Positions 12,601 through 24,583 of a stretch of DNA of 64,000 bases are shown here, in pieces (positions within the stretch are counted from its first letter, which is position 1; each line of letters starts with the position of its first letter). Made by a program: the position numbers and the translations under genes. The DNA is from Tetrahymena elliotti 4EA. Taxonomy: Eukaryota > Ciliophora > Oligohymenophorea > Hymenostomatida > Tetrahymenidae. The DNA is taken from positions 3,440,826 through 3,504,825 of the forward strand of contig JH720293.1 in NCBI GenBank assembly GCA_000231825.2, read 5' to 3'. The notes beneath the pieces are model-generated. The model was not told the origin of the DNA. It did not search any database and saw only the letters and a list, made by a program, of their open reading frames with translations.

Positions 12601-13864
12601 GGATTATTAATTTCTTCTGATTTATTACTTCATTTCTAAATAAATTTTTGGAGTATTACAATTTAGAATAATATTATTTGAAACAAAATGGGCTAAGATA
12701 AAATATTTCAAAGTAGTTTAAATCTAAAGAGATGTCAATTCATAATATCCTTAGCATTTTAATTTTAGGATAATATTGTTTCTGTGATAAAATAAAAAAT
12801 ATGTTTAATTTATACACACCAAGCAGATTTTGAAAGCTTCTGAGAAAAAATTAATACTTAACATAATAAATTTATGTTTCGCTTTAATTAAATGATGGTC
12901 TATCAATCACCCAGTCAGTTTTTGCTTATGTTTTTGATAAAAAAAATATTGCAAACAAAATTTTGTATCGAATTTAAAATAAATTGAATAGTAGTTTTTC
13001 TTTTTGTATCATTTTCTTCAATTTTGTATTTTTTAGTTTTTTAGATAGCTTTTTTATCGCATTTAACAAAAGAATCAGAAAGAATCAATAAAATATATTC
13101 TTAGCGTTCTTATGTAATTCTATGAGGTTGATACAATTTAAATAAAAAATTCATCTTAATTAGATAAAAGTAAATGAATGACTAATGCAAATAAAACAAT
13201 CCTCATAAATATTTTTGTTATTTTTGTTAAAATAATACTAAATTTAGCTATCTGTTTTATTTTTTATCTGCTTAACCTTTTTAAAGATAAGCATCAATTA
13301 AAATGATAATTTGTTTATGTATTTTTTCTTTAGATAGCGCTTTTCACCAATATGAATAAAAGTTTAACAATTTTTTTTCAGTTTCAATAAACTATTTGTC
13401 AATTTAGAATGAAAAAATTTAATGGTTTCAAAATTATTTTTCACCTTAAATAAGAGTAAGAAAAAAAAATTAATGTTTAAAGCTAATAAATTTTTTAACG
13501 CTATCTTTCTTTTAGATAATGCTTAACAAGAATATAAAAATACAAATTCGAGTGAAGTATGGTCTATATTTCTAATCAAAAATGTTTGTTTGTTAATTAA
13601 GATTGGTTTTGATATGAACAAATTCGAAAACAAGCAGTTTCCTATTAAATTAATAAGGAGAAAGATAAGGAGCTTTTGTAAATTAAAACTAAAACTTATT
13701 AAGAACTGAAGTTGTTTATATTCATTAATTAACTTTTAGTTTGAGTTAAATTGATCATAGTACTTTGATAAAATTGATAATTAATTAAATAATTATAAAA
13801 TCTGAAATAATAAATAACAGCAGCTCAATTCTGATATTTCACTCAACATAACATAATAGATAAT
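9616..13864. other. Intergenic, 4.2 kb, between divergent genes
   Basis: The longest gene-free stretch of the window, separating the minus-strand AIF-like gene from the plus-strand membrane-protein gene. It is extremely A+T rich. The longest apparent ORF (9869-10054, about 61 codons) has no codon bias or recognisable similarity. Apart from a small palindrome (10083-10098) and a recurring TTTAGATA motif (about 13030-13520), nothing was recognised. Confidence 0.6.
10083..10098. repeat. Short perfect palindrome
   Basis: AATCCAG and CTGGATT flank a TT spacer, forming a 7-bp perfect inverted repeat with unusually high G+C for its surroundings. It lies about 470 bp upstream of the AIF-like start codon. 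It could be a protein-binding site or coincidence. Confidence 0.4.
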
Positions 13865-16117
13865 ATGGACATTAAGAAAATAGGTACCATTGCTTACATT
13901 ATTGTGATGGTCTTCTATGGGTTATTCACATTAATCATGAGGTACTTTTTTTTCTTCTATCTTTCAAATCAATTTCAAATAATATGAACCAAAACTAAAT
14001 TACTCTATGTTTATATTCAATAAATGTAAAACTCTTATTTATAATAATATAGTATCTAAGCCTATAGCAAGTTCACTGATACAAGTTAGCTTTATGACAA
14101 TATTGTTGCCAACTTAAAAGAAATCCCTATTGTTGATCTTGTAAATAAATAAACAGCTAACTGTGATTCTGGATACACATCTTTATTCAATTGGTAGTGG
14201 GGTGGTATGTCCAACGGTTGTGATTGCACAAAAGCTACTAGTTCTTCTATTTAAAAGAGAATGTATCGTGGAACATGCTCTGCTAACTATACTTAATACA
14301 ATTGCTAAAATGTCGCTGGAATAAATGCAACACCGTTCAACTATTTTGAAGGTAAATAGTAGATTTTAATTATTGCTAAGTTTTATTGTGATTCTATTAA
14401 AATCTATATGAAGATTTTGTAAATTAAAATTTAATATTCAATTAGGACCTGCAAATACTAAAATGAATGTCTGCATTAAGAGAGGTTCAAGCAGCTATGC
14501 TTATTACAAGGTTGCAGATTAGCAAAAAGGTACTTCATGTGTAGGCAAAAAATTATGTGGTAATATATAATTTCCTAAAAGTGTTTTTTGTGTAGCCTCA
14601 AGTGATCCTTGTCCAATTTATGATATTTAAGTTTCTAATATCAATCCTAATTCTCAATATGTTGGCTATAAAGTAATGAACCTTCCTGATGGAAAATTTC
14701 TTTATTATGATAACACTGGTCTTACTGCTACTAAAGAACCTTTAAGTGAACTTAGACTTACTTAAGGTGATGGAGTTTGTCAAATAATAAACACTTAAAG
14801 TAAATTAAAATTTATATAATGTCTATTAAAAAATTAAATTCATTTGTAACTAAATAGAAAATCTTCCCAGTGGTTCATCTGACTATGTTTTAACTATTTC
14901 AAATAGAACATCATGTAATAAATATGATCCTTCATTTACTGCTAATGGTTTCTCAGTAAAAATATAATTAAAAAAAATATTGATTTTAGAAATTTATTTT
15001 TTTATTATTTAGATTCCTGAAAATAGATACTACATCACCAATTTGTCTCCAACTGACTACTCAACTCTCAGCAAGTATCCTGGAATAGATATACCCACAT
15101 CAACCGCACCATTCAAAACATACCAAAGAACCTATATTTCATGGAATATTGCTGACAGAAATTTAGTAAAAAATATTTAGCTCTCAATAGACAAATTTTT
15201 AAAATTAAAATTTTAATTAAAAGATGAAAGATTTTGTTGATGCATCCTCCTCCTTAAAAGATTTAAAAAGTGCTTAATTAACTGTTATGATTATCAACAT
15301 CTTTGTAGTTATTTTGGTATCAATCACTCTTAACATTTCTGAAGTATATAATCTTATGGGTAAAGATGTTCCTTGTATTGATGGCCAAGGAGAAGAAGAA
15401 AAAGCTAGAATTAAAAAAATTAAAACCATCTTGTCATATGGAGGAAAACTTCTACAAGCACCTGTAAATAAATCATTATTTTCTTTTTCTTTTAGATTTT
15501 TTGGTAATTAAAATATTTATCTATTCCTTAAAATAAATTAGTTCCTTCTTTGGGCATTTATTGTTTCAGCATAGAAGAAAGGTATTATTGGTGATGTGGC
15601 TGATGCTGCTCCCTTGGAACCTGTGTTCAACTTGTAAGTCAAAAATTTCTCAACTCAATTAGAAGATTAAGTCTTCAAAAAGAATCTTGCTGCCTTGATA
15701 GTTCTTGGTCTCACAGTCTTATTGGATATACTTTTGTGTTTGAAGTCTAAGTACTGCTCTAAAAAGACTTAGGCTACAGTTGAACCTGCTAAACTTCATG
15801 TTGATGATGAATAAAAGCCTGTCAATAATAGTTAATATCCTATGTAATAATAACCATAATACTAAAATATACAAATGTCAAGTGTTTAACCTGGAGTAAC
15901 TTCTGGTTAATTTGGAAATGGTTATCCTACTTCCTAACCATAAACAGCTTAACCTGTATATGCTCAATAAGCAGTTTATGTTTAACCTGTATAACAATAG
16001 CCTATATACGTTTAGCCTGTATAATAATAGTAAGTTATTGTATAGCCTGTCTAATATGTCTAACCTGCTCAACAAGTAGTTTTCGTTCCTGGATAATAAA
16101 CATAAAACTACTATTGA
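13865..16117 (+). CDS. Cys-rich multi-pass membrane protein with Pro/Gln-repeat cytoplasmic tail
   Basis: The start ATG at 13865 opens MDIKKIGTIAYIIVMVFYGL, a hydrophobic anchor or signal. A Cys-rich, probably extracellular region follows over several exons, with motifs such as ANCDSGYTSLFNWQWGG, GCDCTKA, CSANYTQYNCQN, GTSCVGKKLCGN and CVASSDPCPIYD. Three further hydrophobic segments are readable: VMIINIFVVILVSITLNI (about 15280-15340), FLLWAFIVSA (about 15542-15570) and ALIVLGLTVLLDILLCL (about 15694-15745). The tail is a degenerate Pro/Gln/Val repeat (QPVYVQPVQQQ type) ending NYY and TGA at 16115-16117. Introns are short and A+T rich, e.g. near 13945-14050, 14353-14445, 14800-14855, 14965-15012 and 15463-15541. 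I do not recognise a named family. Its 3' exons are duplicated in a broken copy immediately downstream. Confidence 0.85.
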
Positions 16118-16910
16118 AAAAGTAAATTTTATAATAAAATTTTACCTACAATATTTTGAAATTATTCAATAAATAATAATACTAACACAAAGAGTTTTTC
16201 TAAAATTTCAAGCAAATTAATATACTGTAAATATAATTATTTTTATGTTTATTTTTATTTTATTACTAAATGTCTACCTACCATGTCTCTTAAAATATTT
16301 CTCTTTATTTTTTAAATTATTTTTTCAAAATTATTCTATATATTAGAATTACGAAATGAATTCAGGAAATATTTCCATTGTTTTAAGAAAGATTAAATAT
16401 TTGACAATACAATTATTTTATTTATGTTTGAATTCTATTCAGTAGCTTTATAAATCTAAATATTAAAATCCATCACTATTCATTTATAATTTTTTGGATC
16501 AGATCTACATTTGCTTTATTCTACTGAAAATTTAGATTATTTAAAGATCAAAAAGCCTTTAATTTTTATACAGTAATGAGATTTGTTACTATATTTATTT
16601 TTTTTATTGAATTTTTATTACTAAATTTTGGTAAATGATAGTTAAAATTATTATTTTGATAGCCCTAATATTAAAATTATCTCTGAAATTTCTTGTGGGT
16701 TAAATTCATAACTTAATAATTAGGTGAAAATTTTATAAACCAACAAATCCTCAAATTAATAAATTAAATTTTTTTCTGAATTTTTTTAAAATGAATGCTA
16801 AAATTTAAAGGAAAAATAACAAAATAATAATCTTATTTGTTGTATTAGATTTTGATCTTATTACATTTATACTTTGGCTCTATCTAAAAAATTTAGGTAC
16901 ATTTAAAAAT
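16118..16910. other. Intergenic / decayed duplication flank
   Basis: A+T-rich sequence between the membrane-protein gene and its partial copy. A weak resemblance to the parent's TM exon (an ATG at 16635 followed by a hydrophobic run) suggests the duplication may once have extended this far. No Cys-rich exons are present. Confidence 0.45.
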
Positions 16911-17640
16911 GAGTAAAAGTTAAATCTATCTTATGGAGGAAAAATTCTGCAAATTCCTGTAATTATTTATTTTAAAATCAACTTTCATTTATCTAATAAA
17001 TTCTGTTTAATTAATTATATAGTTCTTACTTTGGCATTTATTCTTTCAGCTTAAAAGAAAGATATCATCTCTGATGTTGCAAATGCAACTCCTATGGATC
17101 CCGAATTCAATTTTTAAATAAACAATTTCTCTACTTAAATGGAAGATTAAGTTTATAAAAAGAATCTCTCTGCACTAATTGTTCTTGGAATCACTCTTTC
17201 ATTAGATTTATGCTTAATTTTAAGACAATTTTACTGCTTTAAGTACACGCCTAAACCCTAAGAAGAAGTTAAGCCTACTATTGATGAAGAATAGAAACCT
17301 GTAAATTAAAATTAATATATAGTACAGCCTTTGCCAGTACCTGAAGGTTAATATGCATGCAAATATCTAATAGTAAAATTTATAAACTGGAGTAGGTTCT
17401 GATTAATTTTAAGGTGGTACTTATTAAAACTTACCAAGTTATGGCTACCCAGTAACTCAAACAGTTATTCCCTAACCTGGTTATGTATAGTAAATAAATT
17501 AATAACCCATGTACCCATAACCTCCTTACTTATAACCAATTGGATAACAAGTACAATAAGATTAAGCATACACCTATCCAGTCTAATAATATGCTTAACC
17601 TATTTAAGAATAAAGAATATAACCTGGATTTTAATTATTA
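16911..17640 (+). pseudogene. 5'-truncated, frameshifted copy of the upstream membrane-protein gene
   Basis: The sequence parallels the last exons of the 13865-16117 gene in order. LSYGGKILQIP (parent LSYGGKLLQAP) is followed by an intron at the same position. Then come FILSAQKKDIISDVANATP (parent FIVSAQKKGIIGDVADAAP), NNFSTQMEDQVYKKNLSALI, a TM segment, EEQKPVNQNQ, and a Pro/Gln/Tyr-rich tail. The parent's TTTGGGCA (GGG at 15552-15554) is TTTGGCA here (GG at 17033-17034), a one-base loss that shifts the frame just after the conserved splice junction. A second shift near 17340-17395 could instead be a 50-nt intron. The parent's terminal NYY-TGA is missing and the frame runs on. The N-terminal anchor and Cys-rich region are absent. 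I read it as a decaying tandem duplicate. Confidence 0.8.
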
Positions 17641-18369
17641 GTCATAATTAAATAAAAATAAAAAAGGCTTTAAATTCTGAATAGAATTCATAAAATAACA
17701 AGGTAAAAGTATATAATTTATTGTACTTCATTATTTGTATGTAAATGGATATTTAATAAAAATAAAAATTGTTAAATAAATTCATGTTTATTTACTTTTA
17801 CGTTATGGAATCTTATATTCTATAAATTAACCATTATTTTATTTTATTTTTGCTATTTATTTAATTATTTTTTAATAGACTTAAATTCTAAAAACTAAAA
17901 CAATTAATAATTAATATATTTATTTTTGGTACAATTAATTTTAATTTGTTATTTTTATTCTAATTTTTTTAATAAAGAAAAAAAAGTATCTTTATTTTGT
18001 TTTTGCTGGATTATTTGATTGGTCAACTTCATAATCTTGTTAATGTAAATGGATAGTATATATAGAATTTCTTTTAAATGAAATGTATTTAAAGGATCAG
18101 TTGAAATCAAGAAGTAAATTATTTTCTACTTATTAATCTAAATCTAAAAAAATTGAAATCGGATTCTTATAAAAAAGAGCAGTTATTTCTGAAATTAATA
18201 ATACTTTTCATCTGATTAAATGATTTGTTTTTTGATAAATATCAGTGAATAATAAATATCAATTATTTATTTTAATTTGTGAAGATTTCTTTCAAATTTT
18301 TAAAATTTTGTTTAATTTTGATAAGGTTTTATCTAATTCAATAATTTGATCACCAAACCAATTAGTAAG
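17641..18369. other. Intergenic, 0.7 kb
   Basis: A+T-rich spacer upstream of the NAP-family gene; nothing recognised. Confidence 0.6.
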
Positions 18370-19514
18370 ATGTCTCATAAAAAGTAAATAGAAGAAGAAG
18401 ACTATATTTCTTTCCACAAAGATTTAAGCAATAAGATGTCTGAAAAGATACTACATTTTGAACCAAAATTTAGAATAAAATTATGCGCTTTATTACATCA
18501 TCACAAATTAAAGTAAAGTCTTGATAAGGAATTACACAATGAGCTTTTAAAGCTGAAAAGAAATCATGAGAGAAAGAAATATGATATAATCAAACAAATG
18601 AATGTATGATTAACTTTAACAAAGAGGTTTTTATATGAATGCATTTTTCAAAAAGCAATTAATTAAAGAAGAAGGAACTATAATTTTAAATGACTTTGCT
18701 GATATTTCTGATAACTTTTAAATACCTGGTGATCATAATTTTATGGAACCTCTTTCTTATCCAAAGATATAAGATTACTGGTATAATTGTATAAAAAATT
18801 GCACAATTTTAATTCCTTAATTAGTTCACAAAGATACAGAAATCGCTAAACTCTTAGAAACTGTAAATATCAATCTATAATATCACTTAATTTAAATAAG
18901 TTTTTAATATTTATTTTAATAATATTTTACTAATTTGATAGATAGAAATTTCAAGAGAAGAAACTAAATCCTCTAAATCATTTACTTTATCTTTTTAATT
19001 TGCAGAGGATTAGAAATTTTTTACAAACCCCTTTGTGTAAGTGACTTTTTATTTGATAGATTCAGTAAATGCATACAGGTAGGAGTCCAATGCAGAATTT
19101 AAAATAAAAACAGGAGGTAAAGAATCTTCATCAACAGGCATCTTTCTACAATTATTTTAAAATATAAATTTAGAAGATGGTCTTAATAAAGTAAACTTTA
19201 AAAATATATATTTTTAAAATTAACAATTAAAATAAAATAAGATATCTGATGCTCATGATTTATGTGCAAGACTAGGAAGAAGTTATGAAATTGCTTTAAT
19301 ATTTAAAGATGAGTTGATACCGTATTCTTTAGAATATTTTCTAAATGCAAGAAATCCTAATTTAAAATAAGAAATGCTTGAAAAATAGCTTATGGAGTAA
19401 TACCAAGAAAAGAAAAAACCTAAATCTAAATTTATTCAGCAATAGCAAGAAGAAGCAGATGATGAGTTAGCTGATGAATAATACTTAGAAGATAACTAGT
19501 GTAAATAATAATGA
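18370..19514 (+). CDS. Nucleosome assembly protein (NAP/SET) family histone chaperone
   Basis: Predicted histone H2A/H2B-type chaperone acting in nucleus or cytoplasm. From ATG at 18370 the first exon encodes MSHKKQIEEEDYISFHKDL and a basic helix (LHNELLKLKRNHERKKYDII) matching the long dimerisation helix of NAP proteins. After an intron near 18605-18635 come INLQYHLIQI-like strands. The family-diagnostic block is SFTLSFQFAEDQKFFTNPFV (about 18980-19035), equivalent to the F-x-FxFxxNxFFTN motif. The C-terminal motif EIALIFKDELIPYSLEYFLN (about 19289-19350) matches the NAP ending, where an I/V-P-Y-A-x-E-Y-Y/F motif is usual. The tail is Gln-rich with a modest acidic patch (EEADDELADEQYLEDNQ) rather than the long acidic tail common in SET/NAP1. 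Stop TGA is at 19512-19514. NAP1 versus SET cannot be decided from this. Confidence 0.88.
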
Positions 19515-19705
19515 AGCCCAATTAGCATCAATTTTTAATTAACTTTATAAAAAAAATAAAAAGTTTTATTTTAAAATGTAAACAATTTACTTATTATTTA
19601 TTTTTACTATTTTGCTGTTTTAGTAAAATATTTTTTATTTCAAAAAAAAAAACTAAGTTGTAATATTGTCTGTTTTATAAAAATTGGAATGTATTGTATT
19701 GAGGG

Positions 19706-19999
19706 ATGGAAACTATAAGAAAAGAAAGTAAATACGTGTAGAAATTAATTAAAATTCTTGAAGGAGATGTATGTATGCAAGAGAGTAATAATATTCCTTA
19801 AACATAATTTAATTATTTAGAAAATTTTGTTAATCTATTTAATAGAAATAATCAATATCTTTCTTCAAAAAATTAAGCTTCATTCAAAAATTATTCAAAT
19901 AAGCAAGTGAAAACTAAATTAGCATTAAAAAATGATGAAATAAGAAGACATGATTATCAAGGCTAAGACCTGGAAGACTGTTTATCCTCATTATCTTGA
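19706..19999 (+). CDS. Upstream ORF overlapping the SRP19 start (97 aa, doubtful)
   Basis: In the ciliate code an ATG at 19706 opens a frame (METIRKESKYVQKLIKILEG...) that runs to TGA at 19997-19999. It overlaps the first 50 nt of SRP19 in another reading frame. The product is Asn/Gln/Lys-rich with no domain I recognise. With TGA the only stop and about 80% A+T, a 98-codon frame can arise by chance. It could be noise, a regulatory uORF limiting SRP19 translation, or a separate small gene. An alternative is that the SRP19 transcript begins after most of it. Confidence 0.3.
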
Positions 20000-20645
20000 C
20001 TCTACACTTTCATAGCAAGAAGGTAGAATATTTCTAACTAAAATTTCAATTTAAGGCAGTCTATTTAGCATTAATTCATTAATTTAATAGGTCGTCGTGT
20101 ATCTAAAGCAGTAGGAGTTCCTAATATCACTATTATGGAAATGGCTAAAGCTTTAGAAAAGGTTAAGGTACCTGTTGTTGTTGAAGTTCATAAGGTACTT
20201 TTTTTTATTTAATTATTGCAAATAAAACTGTTAATTCTGAATTAATTTATATTAAGTCATATCCCAGAGAAACAATGATTAAAGGAAGAGTTAAAGTTAT
20301 GCTTTATGATGATGATAAAAGATTAGTTAACCCAGCAGTATCCTCAAGTATGTTTATTTTATTCATTATTATAACATTAAAATGAAAGAATTGCTTTAGT
20401 ATAAATAATTAAAGCGTTTTTTTAAAAAATTGATTTTTAACTCATTATTTAACATTTAAATAGAAAAGATACTTTATGCCAAGATATGCGAATATGTTAA
20501 ATAATTAGATGATAGAATTAAAAATCCTAATGGAAAACCCCATCCTTTCAAATTAGATTAAATTTAAAAAATGGAAGAAGAAAAAAAAGAAGTTCCTGTT
20601 GTACAGAAATAAGAAAAGGGTAAGTCTAAAAAGGGAAAAAAATGA
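19950..20645 (+). CDS. SRP19: Signal recognition particle subunit SRP19
   Basis: SRP19 binds helices 6 and 8 of SRP RNA and prepares it for SRP54 loading during ER targeting. Four exons are readable: 19950-20022, 20091-20194, 20257-20347 and 20464-20645. Exon 1 gives MIIKAKTWKTVYPHYLDSTL, the family's W-x-x-x-YP-x-Y-x-D/N-S opening. The first splice restores EGRRVSKAVGVPNITIMEM, matching the conserved EGRRI/V-x-K-A-V motif. Exon 3 contains SYPRETMIKGRVKVML, equivalent to the RGRVRV strand. The C-terminus is the expected Lys-rich tail (KSKKGKK) before TGA at 20643-20645. At about 140 residues it matches the family's usual size. TAG and TAA are read as Gln at several positions. The start is fixed by homology; an overlapping ORF in another frame precedes it. 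Confidence 0.95.
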
Positions 20646-21516
20646 AATAAGTATTCTAATAACGTGCATGCATTCCTTCTATTTAATTTATATAAATTGT
20701 AAATAGATTTAGTATCTTAAAGCTTAATAGTTTTTATAATTCAACTTATCTCCTCTACTTACTTAATATTTTTAAAATACTTTTGAAGATAACTTTATTT
20801 ATTTAGAAATTAAAAAAACAGCCTGATAACCTTTATTAAAACTATTTTTAAAATCTTAATGTTAAAATATAAATTTGTTGAATAGGTAATATTTATGATA
20901 ATTTATCATGATACATAAACAGAAAAATCTCTCTATTTATGCTAGCTTTGTTATTTAGAAATTCTTATTTTTATAATTTATTAAAAATTTAAGTTAGAAT
21001 TAATTTGTTATTAAAGTTATATCTTCTAATTTCTAGATCAATTTGAATATTTTTACAGGTTGAATTACTACTTAACATCAAGAAATTATATCAGAAAAAA
21101 AAGACTTTATTTTTTTATTCTAAATTTTTAAGATCTGATATTGAATTTGTGATAAAAAATGGGATTATTTGAAAATTGAATATTTTAAGTGATTACGTTG
21201 TTTTTTTTTTACAAATTAAACAAATGACATTTCTTGTTTACAAAAGAGCTAAAATTTCTTCTAAATTAAAAAAAATTGATGTGTAAGGCTAAGATTTAAT
21301 ATAAAAAATAGATTTTATTTTGATTACTTTGTATAAATTTAATTTTATAAAAAGTTTTACTAGTTATTGGGTGTAATAAATACATTTCTAACGAACCATT
21401 GAAAATAAGACAATTAAATTTTATAATTGTTTGTTTAATAATTTATTAAATATTTGTGATTAATAGTTGCTCTTGCTGAAATCAAAATTATAACTTTGTT
21501 TTATTCATTAGAAAAC
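20646..21516. other. Intergenic, 0.87 kb
   Basis: A+T-rich spacer between SRP19 and the coiled-coil gene; no feature recognised. Confidence 0.6.
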
Positions 21517-24500
21517 ATGAGCATTAACGCAGGAGGGAGTAGGGAAATAAATGGGGGAAATTCAAGAAATTCTGCAGATATTGATTAATTTTAAAAAGCA
21601 AATACAATTAACTCTATTTCTAATAATGCTAATCTGAAAGATTTTAATTAGAATTTCAAAATCAGAGAATTCGAATGGTTTGAGGTAGAAACTAAAATTA
21701 GAAAGTTTGTCAATGAACTTCTCTAACCTACTATAAAAAAAATTTCAATAGATAAAAAGTTACTTGATGATATAAATGATAAAATTGATAAAAACAACGA
21801 TTCTGTCAAGTGTCTTCATGATATTATTCATTATAATAATGATGGTGTAAAAGTAATAGATCACATTTACTAAAAAATAGCTACAACTAACTCAAATTTA
21901 GAAATTCTAAGTAATAAACATAATCAATAACAAGAAAGGATCCTCAATTTCGAATAGAATATACTCAAGGATTTTTAACACATAAAAGATGAAATGAAAG
22001 AAGTTCACAAATGTAAAATTTAGTTCACTTTTGTATTTAAGAAAATATTTGTTATGAAAACAAAAATCATAAAAGGATAAATAAAAAAAAATAACTTTCT
22101 TAAAATAAATTTTAAAATATTTAAAAAGCAAGAGATAAGTTTTAAGAAGATAAAAACAGTTTAATTGAATATTTTGAGAGTTTTAAAAAAAATACATAAG
22201 ACATTATCAGCTCTTTGAATAAAGAAATAACTAGCTCTTCATAATGGACTAAGCAAGAGTTCTCTAAAAGCTGGGAGTAAATCACTAAAATAGATCACTA
22301 AACTAACTAAAATTAATAGGAAATATCAATTAATAACACCAAAATTATAGAAATCTTTGAGAAATTAACATAAATTAATATTGTAAATTTTAGTTTTGCT
22401 TTTTTATAAATAATTCTCAATGTTGATTTTATATAAAAATAAAGAAAAATTAAAGCTTTGATAACAGTATGGAGCAGGCTAATAAGGCTATTTAAACTAT
22501 GCAAATTAATATTAACACTGCAAAGAAACTCACTAATAAAATTGAGGAGTTAATGAATAAAGTAACCTTTAAAATTTATTAAGAAAGATACTAATTTGTT
22601 TTCAATTTAAAAAGTTTAAAATGGTCGAAAACTACATAGAGAAATATAGTACTTTATATGTTCAAGGCTAAATCTCCGACACTCTTTTTAGTGTGTTAGA
22701 CAAGAGCTCCAAAAGAAAGTTAATTTAATATGAAGATAAAGTAAATTTTAATTTCTTTCTTTTTCATTTTTAAAACTAATTAAAATAAAAAGGCTTTTGC
22801 AACTATGAACTAAGTGATTTTAAATGATGATGGTATTCCTAATTTAAATTAAAAAATTGAAGATAGTATCAACTATCTTGAAAGAATTGTCAAAAGGAAT
22901 GCAAAATATTTACAATAAAAAACTAATACCTTTGATGATGCATATTAGTTTCAAACAAATTAAAACGAAGCTAGTATACCCTTTGGATTTGGTGACACAT
23001 TTAGGAAAAATAGCAACGAGCGGGATTCTATAGATGAAGAAAATTTTAACAATGAGTAAAAATCCCTAAGCCCCTTCTCAAGCAATACAATTCAACCTCA
23101 AAATACAAATATAGAAGTTCGTGTACAAAGAAATAATAGTAGCAATAGTAATAGAAATCAGAGTAGTAGTATTAATAATAACAACAATATTTCTTCTTAA
23201 AATTAAGTTAATACACCTATAAATAGTGTTAATAATACTAATAACAATAATAATACTATAATGCAACCTTAAAATAAAGTCAATACTTAACATTCTAAAA
23301 GGTCTTCAGTTAATAGCTTAAACTCTTAGTAAAGATATGATGTTAGCAATAAATAGTTTGGATAGCTTAAATTAATGATAGATTTAGAAGTTCAGAGGAT
23401 GAAGGAAGCTATTGAAAATAAAACCACAAATTTACAAAATGGCCTTTTAGAGAATGAAGAAATAATGTAAATAAATATTTCTAAAATTTAAGAAGAGATG
23501 GAGAAAGGTATAAACATACTTAAATAACAAAATAATAACGTTTTGCTTGAAACAGGTGTCTTAGATAAAAAAATCTCAGGTATATGGAATGAATTGGAAA
23601 AGATAGTTAATACATTTAACATTTTAAGTGAAACAGTTCATAAATTGATACATTTTAATACTTTAAGTAATTCTCTAGTGCTATAAGATGAGCTTGACAA
23701 ATAAAGTATAGCTTTATATGGTTTTAGATGTAATTTTAGTGATGATCCTAAGTATAATTTATTTTTCAATTAATTTTATATTTATTTATACTTTTAAACA
23801 AGAATGATAAAAACATTAAGAAATCCAGCAATTATGGCATCCACATCTCCTGGAACTTCTTAAAGTGTCCCTTAAAAAACTCTTTAAAAAGGAGCTTTCC
23901 CAAATTTGATATTAGATTAAAATTGTTTAAGTTGCAGTGGGTAATCTGCTTAGATAAACCAAGCTTTTAAAGTAGCTTGTTTAGCTTATAATCCATCAAC
24001 TGTTAATATCGATGGTAGAAGCTATAAAAGGGAGGAAGTTTTAGAGGTTGCCACACGTTTATTACAAGCAGCTCGTTAACAATATGGTCTCAAATAAAAT
24101 GTTAATGATTTTTAGGAACTGTCACAAATTGAATCTAGCTCATAAAATGATGTTTTAGATGTTTCTTTAAATAGGAATGATTAAATTAATTAAAATAATG
24201 ATTTACTCACAGAGGAAAATAAGTAAACTTTAACAAATGTAAATAATAAAGTAAATAATAATAGTGCTGTAAATACATAAAACTCTGCTTTAGACAATGT
24301 AAGAACTGCAGTTACTTAAAATAGTGCTAGCAGTTTCACTCATAATGGAAGATTTTATATAAATTCTCAGCTTTCAAATGATTAGCAGTAGTTCAGAACA
24401 AATTATGCTAATACTTCATAAAATAATGCTTCTTTTTTAAACCAACAAAATAAGATATAAAATATTCTACCTTAATTAGAGGGATTGAAACCAAGATCAA

Positions 24501-24583
24501 GAGCAATATCAAAAAATAAGTAAGTTTAAAATAATTAACAAAGAATAGGTTCTTCTTAAAGAAGAGAGCATACACATCATTGA
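21517..24583 (+). CDS. Coiled-coil protein with Asn/Gln-rich linkers
   Basis: The start ATG at 21517 opens MSINAGGSREINGGNSRNSA, followed by a helical region (FEWFEVETKIRKFVNELL, IDKKLLDDINDKIDKNND) and long Lys/Glu/Gln/Asn-rich coiled-coil stretches split by introns near 22010-22080, 22390-22460, 22560-22620 and 22740-22795. The middle (about 22980-23340) is low-complexity Asn/Ser/Gln. A second coiled coil follows at about 23350-23750. A compact block near 23905-24095 reads LILDQNCLSCSGQSAQINQA, then VNIDGRSYKREEVLEVATRL and LQAARQQYGL; its two close cysteines recall the C-terminal end of QRICH2/DUF4795-type ciliary proteins, but that link is tentative. The C-terminus is Asn/Gln-rich with HTHH before TGA at 24581-24583. 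Function is unknown; a cytoskeletal or axonemal role is plausible from composition only. Confidence 0.75.
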
